Under the pieces are notes generated by a model. The model was given only the letters and a program-made list of their open reading frames with translations, made no database searches and was not told the origin of the DNA. The translations under genes were made by a program, and so were the position numbers. Positions 57,515-64,000 of a DNA stretch of 64,000 bases are shown one piece after another (the first letter of the stretch is position 1; each line of letters starts with the position of its first letter). The stretch is from Narthecium ossifragum (lineage: Eukaryota > Streptophyta > Magnoliopsida > Dioscoreales > Nartheciaceae). Where the stretch lies: assembly GCA_963920575.1 (NCBI GenBank), contig OY986970.1, positions 22,203,274-22,267,273 on the forward strand, given 5' to 3'.

Positions 57515-59191
57515 TCATATCTTGATTTTTGGTACCCAAATTTTTTTGGGTCCACTATCGTTAGTTCTTGAAATATTGATATAAGATGAATGCTTTGGAA
57601 TCCAAAACGTGTTAGCACTTGCATTCTTCATTAAATAGCAATTAGGAGCAATATGTCCAATTTTACAACAATAGTGACAAGTAAGTGCATTTGCAAATCT
57701 AGGAGGATGAGATGATGCTTTAACAAAGCTTGTCTTTTTAAAATTATTCATCTTCCTAGGGTTATAGCCAATTCCATTCTTGTTCAATGAACTACGTTGG
57801 CTATCAAGGATCTCATTAAGTATGATCTTACTTTTCATAAACATAGAAAGAGTAATTTTCAAATCATTATTTTCAAGAGTGAGATCCCTTTTTTATTCTC
57901 TCAAAACGATGATTTCCTTTTGCAAGTTACTTGAGTTATTTTGTAAAATGTCATGCTCACACTTGCAAATTTCAAGTTCTTTTCTAAGTGAGGCATGATC
58001 ATCACTAGATGTCTTACTCATAATGCATTTGTTTTCATTTTCCAAAAAGTCAATCTTATGCATGGCATCTAGTTTTTATTGTTCTAGCTTTTTCAAGTCC
58101 TTACATGAAGCATAATATTTCATTTTAAGGAACTTGAAATCCTTAGCTAAGGAATGATAAGCTTCAAAAAGTTCATCAAAAGCTAGCTCATCATTTACCT
58201 AATTATCTTCTTCCTCGTCCCCGATGGCCATTAGACAAATATTTGCTTTTTCTTGTTCTTTTTCATCAGAGGAGGAATCCTTATCGCTTTCACTCCAAGT
58301 TGCCATCATGCCTCTCTTTTTCTTGAAACCCTTCTTGGTTGACTTCTTGAGTTGAGGGCAATCGGACTTGTAGTGACCGGGCTTTCTACACTCATAGCAT
58401 ATAATATTATTTGAATTATATGAGGTAGAGTTTGATTTTTCACCTTCGGAGATTTTCTTCTTGAAAATTTTCTTTCCTCCTTGGCGATTGAGCATCCTTT
58501 TGATTTTTCTTGTAATTGATGCCAATTCCTCATCGCTCGAATCTGATTCTTCATCCCTTGAACTTGATGAATCTTGGTATGATGACTTGAATGCAACCGA
58601 TTTTTCTTTCTTCTCTCCTTTAGTGTTGTTCTTCTTCAAGCTCATCTCATACATCATGAGTGAACCCATGAGGTCATCAAGTGATAGCTTGGAAAGGTCT
58701 TTGGCTTCTTCAATCGCCGTCACCTTGGGATCCCATGCTCTAGGTAGACACCTAAGTATCTTTCTTACAATTTCATCATTAGCATAAGATTTGCCAAGAG
58801 ATTGAAGCACATTCAAAATATTATTAAAGCGTGTAAACATTTCACTAAAAAACTCATTTTCCTTCATGCTAAGCAATTCATAGTCATGAACAATCATACT
58901 TATCCTAGTCTCCTTAATACGGTTGGTTCCCTCATATGTAATTTCAAGTTTCTCCCATATTTCCTTGGCTGATTTACAACTTGAATTTCTACTAAATTCA
59001 TTGGGACTCAATGCATAAATAAGAAAGCATTTGGCTTTAGCATTGATTTCCAATTTCCTTATGTCGGATGGAGTGTACTCACTCTTAAGCTTGGGTACAT
59101 CCCTTCCTTCATGAGTTTTAGTAGGAATGAAAGGTCCTTCCTCAATGGTAAGCCAAGCTTCATAGTCTAAGGATTGGATAAAAATTTCCAT
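57515..59191 (-). pseudogene. SIRE-like gag and start of pol
   Basis: The minus-strand frame from ATG 59191 is open for 330 codons. It has the UBN2-type copia gag region (AKEIWEKLEITYEGTN, RFNNILNVLQSLGK, ILRCLPRAWDPKVTAI), a Ser/Glu-rich stretch, a zinc knuckle CYECRKPGHYKSDC (about 58358-58399) and NICLMA, ending at 58199. Downstream, 57862-57515 holds a second knuckle-like motif CHYCCKIGHIAPNC and KKIWVPK, known from the pol start of SIRE elements. The stretch 58198-57863 between them is frame-shifted coiled-coil sequence. The coding region then stops. It was probably made from an LTR-driven minus-strand RNA. Confidence 0.8.
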
Positions 59192-59315
59192 CCTAGTCTT
59201 TCAATAATTGTAATTCTCTCCATCAAAGTAAGGAGGCCTATTGATAGATTGTCCTTATTGGTTTTCCATCTATACCTAGGATCCTCTAGGGTCGTTAAAC
59301 CTCGAATTTAGAGAC

Positions 59316-59330
59316 GAGGCTCTGATACCA
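59316..59330 (-). other. SIRE-like primer-binding site (tRNA-iMet)
   Basis: The minus strand reads TGGTATCAGAGCCTC two bases after the LTR end. It matches the initiator tRNA-Met complement. Confidence 0.88.
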
Positions 59331-59332
59331 AT

Positions 59333-60291
59333 TGAAGGTCCAAGGAGGGGGGGGGGGGGGTGAATTGGACCTTTTTACGGAAATACAATAGATGAAAATC
59401 AAGATAGAAAACTAGAAGACTAGTATGCTTGTTTAGTTATGAAAGCAATGGATAAAGCAATTAATGAAGGAAGAGTTAGGAGACTTGCACTAGATTTATA
59501 GTGGTTCGGCAAACCTTGCCTACGTCCACTTCACTGAAGGTCCTCCTTGAGGTTCCACTACTTGTAAATCCCCTTACAAGTATTCCCACCAAGCTTCCGG
59601 GTGCTTGGCAACCTTACAAATCCTCCAACAACTGCTGAAGCTCACCCTCAAGCTTTCGGGTGCTTGAGAACCTTACAAATCACTCCAAGCTCTCTCTTGG
59701 ATACTTCTCTCAAAGTCTACTTCACACTTGAAGTAGTTTTACAAAGGTTAAAGCTCTCAAAAGAAGACTAAAACTTGTTACATTGTAAACTAATATCTCC
59801 CTTAGTCTTACCCAAAGTTTGCTGCATCTTCTCATATATACTTGAGCTTTAGAGCCTCAAAAAATAGCTTCCAACGGCTATTTTCTGTTTCTGCAATGGC
59901 TCTTTAACGGCTAGTTTCTGGGCTCATGGTCGACCGTCGCATCATCCTTGAAATCGTCGCCAGGCTTTTCTTGCGCCACGGTCGATCCACCTATCGACCG
60001 TCAAGCGTCACGGTCGACCGTCCCATTGACCGTGACATCGTCCGTCAGGCTCTGTCAAGAAAAAAGCTTCCCATGGTCGATCCACGGATCGACCGTCGCA
60101 TCCCACGGATGCATCCATGCATCATCCGTCAACTCCACATATGCAACCATGCATCATCCGTCAATCCAACAATAGCTCAAATATGAAAGTTAAAGCTTGT
60201 TATCAACATATATTTTATCACATATATATTTTAACATTTAGGAACATATTGGCATCATCAAAACATAATCAAAACGTCATTAGAGTTAATA
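59333..60291 (-). repeat. SIRE-like 5' LTR
   Basis: This 959-bp LTR starts TGAAGGTCC and ends TTAATA (terminal CA changed to TA). It has a 14-base G run near 59347. The TATA box is at 59835-59840 (minus). TCGA motifs lie upstream at 59925-60105, with exact ACGGTCGACCGT at 60010-60021. It matches the 3' LTR throughout, except that the latter has one more array segment near 55440-55480. Confidence 0.85.
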
Positions 60292-60296
60292 AATAC

Positions 60297-61808
60297 ATAT
60301 AAAATGTCCGACCCCACATATGAGCCTAAGACCTATAATGCTATGTACACATTAGTTGGAAAATAGTAGAGCAAGCACAAGCAACTAAATGCACAATTAA
60401 CATAAAATTGGTTGAAATCGGTAAACGTTGGTAAACAATTTCATAATACAATCCTCGGTATATTCCTACGTTAAACCTGTCAAAAATCCGATTAAAATAT
60501 TATAATAGTCACTAGCTATCATCGGGAAAGCAACGCAAGAAGATCGGGTCGAAAAGAAATCGAAAACATCGAAATCGGACCAAGACTTGTTAATTGCAAA
60601 CAAGAGATCGATCTTTACATCCAGTGAAGATCGATCTTATTCCGTACAAGCCAACCACCACCAAAACAAGAGATCGATCTTCGACAAAGGGGTCCTCTGT
60701 CTGGAACATCAGAGATCGATCTTCATGCACAGAAGATCGATCCTCTTCAGACGAGACAGAGCACTAACACACAAAAGATCGATCTCCTCCCTAGAGAAGA
60801 TCGATCCTTCATAGTCGGCGGCCTACTTGGCAACAAGAAGATTGATCTTCAGGCCTGTGAAGATCGATCCTTCTTCCGCCGACAGCATATATGAATAGTG
60901 TTGCGAATCAAATTTCTTGGATTCGATCCACCAAAACTCGTTGGAATAAAACGAAACTAGGAGGGGATATGCAGTTTGAGGTGAGGAATCTATTGGTACT
61001 AAGAAATTCAACTTTAGATCATCAAATCTCCGGATCTAAGACAAATTGGCTGAAACCCGACAAAACTGATGAAAACACGAATTTACTAGATTAGATCTAT
61101 AAACCGTGATGAAATACATTCAAACTTTAATTGAAGGTAGATTACGTGGTAGGGGGTTCACTCATGCAATAAATTCCAAATTCAGATCCTGAAATTTCAA
61201 ATCTGAGCCGATCTGGTTCAGAAATCAATAAAAATACGGAAAACGTTTGAAAGAATACGAAACCAACTAGATAGCAATCTCCCTTATATACAATAGAACT
61301 AGGATACGGGATATGAAAACATTCCAACAAGCAAAACTACACCAAAACATAAAATAAATAATTCTAGGGTTACCAATTCGCAAGAATTCGGTTGAAATGC
61401 CTACATATATAGACAAGCAGGCGATCTACTTGACCCTTCACTCCAATCGCCGCGAATCTGAGCCGAAATCCCATAGCCCAAGCTCCAGCCGGCAGCCAAG
61501 GGGAGAGAGGTCAGAAAAAGAGAAAGAAGGGAAGAGAGAGAAAAGAGAAGGGTATTTATAGAGATATGAAACGATCTCGGTCATCCGATTCGATCTTTCC
61601 CGATCGAGTTCCGATCTTTCGATCGAAAGCACCCTTAAGATTCTAATCAAGCGCATACATCAATCCAAGGCAGTGTGCAATTTTACCAAATTTCTCCTGG
61701 GGTTCAAAATGTCAATACAATCGCTCGATCGCACCCGACGCGGAACTAAACCAACGGGAAAATGGCCGGCGACCTACGCGGCCGAGCCAGGTTAGAGGAA
61801 CGGGTTTA
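60297..61808 (-). repeat. Third Tekay-like LTR, T3 (partial)
   Basis: The right part (61620-61806) matches the T2 and T1 LTR ends: 'gattctaatcaa', 'gcggaactaaaccaacgggaaaatggcc', 'gccgagccaggtta'. The middle follows the T2 LTR order (gcgaatcaaatttcttggattc, near 60903). A minus-strand TATA box is at 61553-61560 with TCGA motifs just upstream (61568-61630). The LTR start is missing and no internal domain is present, so it is a broken or solo LTR. Its palindromes are of a different type (next entry). Confidence 0.7.
60604..60871 (-). repeat. AAGATCGATCTT palindrome array in T3
   Basis: About nine copies of an AGATCGATCT-type motif occur within 270 bp. Exact forms are at 60605-60614 and, as the 12-mer AAGATCGATCTT, at 60627-60638. 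One copy near 60840 is changed to AGATTGATCT. The place in the LTR corresponds to the ACGGTCGACCGT array of T2, 680-950 bp downstream of TATA. Confidence 0.72.
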
Positions 61809-61914
61809 TGGAGGTTTGGGATGGCTAGGTAAATATGAATTTCAAGAAAGCTATCATTACTGAGTTTAATATTTCAACTTGTGTACCTTATAGGTAACTT
61901 TCGTGTTTTACTAA

Positions 61915-63025
61915 CAGGATAATGACGAAATCGGCCTTAAGTGTACAGAGCATCCACTGCATCTACAGACCTTGCAGATTGTGGACGAGCGTCAGATAGA
62001 CTTGCTTCGACGTTCTGGGTTTTACATTGTTGACGGGGAGGTAGTTTTAGGGAGCACATCTTTAGTTTTGCACGAGACATCCTTAGATTTGCTTGGTGTT
62101 GTACCTATGGAGAGTTGACCGGATATTCTTGACTTATCATGGCTACACACTACTTTCTGACATGTTGGACTGGATGTCACTAACCAATTCACATATCGAG
62201 TTACGCACGCCTACATCCTATATGTGTTGGGTTGTTTGGTGGTACCAGACATCAGTGGGTCCAGGGTAACTATAATTGCATATCAGTGTTTCATTTTAGG
62301 ATTTATTATTTCAATTAGCATTGTCTTTCAATTATAGATACATCTAAAGTACCTACCTTTGTTGTGTGGCTTGGGCCTTTGGGGATAGTATGCTTGGGGG
62401 GTGGCCTGCCTAGCAAGTCTCTTTCGGAAGCTGTCTAAAGCTTCATGAAGGGAAAAGAAGGAGATCTCTTGGTGCCTTTACCCGCTACAAGTGATTTATA
62501 GTTTACTTAATAAATATAGTTGTTACAAGTATTTTATACTATACCCAACATGGATTTGTTTTCACAGGATGGCTTTTGAGGCCAACGTACAACTACTGCA
62601 AAAACTGGTATATATAATTTATTCGTTAGTAATTAATTCCTACATTATTTTAATCTAATCAAACTTTTTAAGACATCACTAACATTATGACACCACCGAG
62701 AAGAATTATAACGTGTGTCGCGCTCCTGCTGGAGAGGAGCTCGCCAATCATTTTGCATTGGAATTCTACTCTATGATGGAGTATTTGCAGATTTGCGGTG
62801 GAGCTTCTGTCAGTTCACAACAGCAGACTACCGGGGAAACAACCTCCTATGTCATGCCGATATCTCAAGATATACCGTTGTCCTATTCAGTCACGGGCAC
62901 AATAGGGGAGGATCCGGAGCGACACACCAGACATGATGTTGATGTCAGTGCTATGAGGGGAGAGGCTGGATAGTCAAAGAGGAAGAAGATGCTTGCGAAG
63001 AAGAAAAAAACTTGGAGATTATGAT
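61915..63025 (+). pseudogene. Plant-mobile-domain (PMD) gene fragment
   Basis: Plus-strand exons read HPLHLQTLQIVDERQIDLLRR ... SGFYIV (61920-62060), then YRVTHAYILYVLGCLVV and DISGSR. A 72-bp intron (62266-62337, GT...AG) is followed by IHLKYLPLLCGL, YAWGVACLASLFRKL. The order 'LRRSGFY', 'YVLGxLxxxDxSGSRVHLKYLPLL', 'YAWGxAxLAxLFRxL' is that of the plant mobile domain (aminotransferase-like, MAIN-type). In-frame stops occur near 62116, 62156, 62386 and 62446. A 3' frame at 62713-62973 (MCRAPAGEELANHFALE), ending in a basic tail, may be the last exon. PMD genes occur both as host genes and inside MULE and other transposons. It is the only host-like gene seen. Confidence 0.6.
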
Positions 63026-63272
63026 AGTACTTAAATTATAATTTTGTGTTTGTTTTCATAGTTTGCGTCCATTAAGAGATTTTAACTTTTTTAAGTTTGA
63101 TTGTTTCATATGGTTTGATTTATAAAAAAAACTTATGTTTGGATTTGAATGGGGTGGGTGTAAATGTATTGGGTGGTTGGGTAGTTCGTTAATTTTTTAA
63201 AACATGTGGTTGAATGTTTGTACACTGGTGACAGAAGAAAATAAAAGGGAACGACTAGTGGTCCTAATAAGA

Positions 63273-63532
63273 CGTAACTCCAAGTTTTGTCTCAGTAGGA
63301 AACGGTCGATATGAGGATCGACCGTGAGTTTGTGCCGCCGATGCTCCAAACTTAGCCAAGTTGGAGCTGGGTTGACGGTCGAACCAAATATCAACACTGG
63401 AGTGATGTTCTCTTGAGAGAGACGGACGGTCGATGTGACGGTTGATGGATGGATCGACCATGAGTAAATCAAGGAGGATGAATGTATAGACCGTCGACGG
63501 TCAATGCTCATAAATTGTAACTTGGAGTTACG
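63273..63532. repeat. Inverted repeat enclosing TCGA palindromes
   Basis: A perfect 14-bp inverted repeat, CGTAACTCCAAGTT (63273-63286) and AACTTGGAGTTACG (63519-63532), bounds 260 bp. Inside are ACGGTCGAT/ATCGACCGT half-sites and a 12-bp palindrome, ACCGTCGACGGT (63490-63501). It may be part of another LTR or a small foldback element. I found no TG/CA ends or duplication. Confidence 0.55.
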
Positions 63533-64000
63533 GTTTATGGATCAGCGTTAAGAAACCAACACCTATGCCAACGTGGCTGCTGACATGGCCAAGGGAGGCA
63601 TATCCCCGTAAATACTTTTGCTATAGGTATATTTTAATAATATTCTATGAAAATAATATTATTTTAAAATTCCATAATGTCAGGCGTCACTCGTAGAATT
63701 ATAAAAATAAGAAAGAGTCAGTCAATTTTATCTGTGGGACTTTTTATCTCATGATTGAGATTTACTGTTCGAAGCCCAGCGATCAATGAGCAGTTTGAAG
63801 GCCTCTTGAGTTCCCAAATTCCCCCTTCCCTCGGATTTAAAGAAGGAAACAATGAAGAATTTTACAATTCACTCAGAGTTCCCACAAATTTGAAGAAGAA
63901 AACTAACAAGAATTTCTTAACTGATTTTAAATCAGTTATCTAATGAATTATTTAGATGGTGTATTTGTAAAGAAAAATTATAGATTACATACCAACGTGC
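63533..64000. other. Unassigned AT-rich tail
   Basis: I see no gene or element here. Short AT-rich runs and a 'ttctatgaaaataatattatttt' stretch occur near 63640. The open frame at 63755-63943 has no recognisable similarity. The segment 63026-63272, between the PMD fragment and the inverted repeat, is likewise featureless. Confidence 0.4.

Larger units (their letters stand above)
54667..60291 (-). mobile_element. SIRE-like Ty1/copia element, pol-less
   Basis: This minus-strand element has a 5' LTR (59333-60291), iMet primer site, gag (57515-59191), a 1.27-kb non-coding stretch, a purine tract and a 3' LTR (54667-56239, containing a TRIM). It is flanked by AGTAC (54662-54666) and AATAC (60292-60296), a 5-bp duplication with one change. 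Gag resembles the SIRE lineage. Protease, integrase, RT and RNase H are all missing, so it is non-autonomous or deleted. LTRs start TGAAGGTCC on the plus strand and carry G-runs of 11 to 14. Confidence 0.82.

Noticed and set aside
57190..57525. 111-residue plus-strand frame in the SIRE-like interior
   Set aside because: AT-rich composition, no similarity, antisense to the element, and overlaps the end of gag-pol sequence.
63755..63943. 62-residue frame near the window end
   Set aside because: No recognisable motif or context; length is within chance for AT-rich DNA.

Overview
The window is plant nuclear DNA, almost certainly heterochromatin from a flowering plant. It is a deep nest of LTR retrotransposons with no intact host gene. 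This follows from the families seen: Athila-like Ty3 elements whose primer-binding site matches tRNA-Asp, Tekay/Del-like Ty3 chromoviruses with a C-terminal chromodomain and a tRNA-iMet primer site, a SIRE-like Ty1/copia element, a 5S-bearing TRIM, a truncated LINE, and fragments of a MULE transposase and a plant-mobile-domain gene. I cannot name the species. Short element names (A1, A2, S1, D, T1, X, E, F, G, H, T2, S2, T3) are my own labels.

Layout, left to right. 1-21008: element A1, Athila-like, minus strand, left LTR cut by the window edge. A complete plus-strand relative A2 (4966-15418) sits in its protease/RT linker, flanked by a perfect 5-bp duplication. An opposite-strand solo LTR S1 (18986-20431) sits in its 5' LTR. 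21009-21978: gag start and LTR of an older minus-strand element D that A1 interrupted. 21995-22352: MULE transposase fragment. 22353-28591: Tekay-like T1, minus. 28592-43375: Athila-like X, plus, its 5' LTR split by chromovirus E (about 28796-37496), which itself holds the pol-less minus-strand element F (29511-34956), a small LTR fragment G and a truncated LINE. 43376-44289: fragment H. 44290-54505: Tekay-like T2, minus, with solo LTR S2 in its pol. 54667-60291: SIRE-like element, minus, lacking pol, with a 520-bp TRIM in its 3' LTR. 60297-61808: part of a third Tekay-like LTR, T3. 61915-63025: plant-mobile-domain pseudogene. 63273-63532: an inverted repeat enclosing palindromes.

All coding regions are gag-pol (or gag-only) polyproteins in various states of decay. 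A2 is closest to intact: LTRs, PBS, PPT, duplication and one long reading frame with only two in-frame stops. The rest carry stops, frameshifts and deletions.

The most unusual signal is shared by elements that are not closely related. Arrays of short perfect palindromes with a TCGA core (ACGGTCGACCGT; CCGATCGATCGG in A2; AAGATCGATCTT in T3) occur in the LTRs of Athila-like, Tekay-like and SIRE-like elements. In the Athila and SIRE LTRs they sit just upstream of the TATA box. In the Tekay LTRs the main array lies downstream of the TATA box, inside the transcribed leader. I counted 15 exact copies of the first 12-mer in 64 kb by eye. All identifications were made by reading sequence and translations, without database searches.
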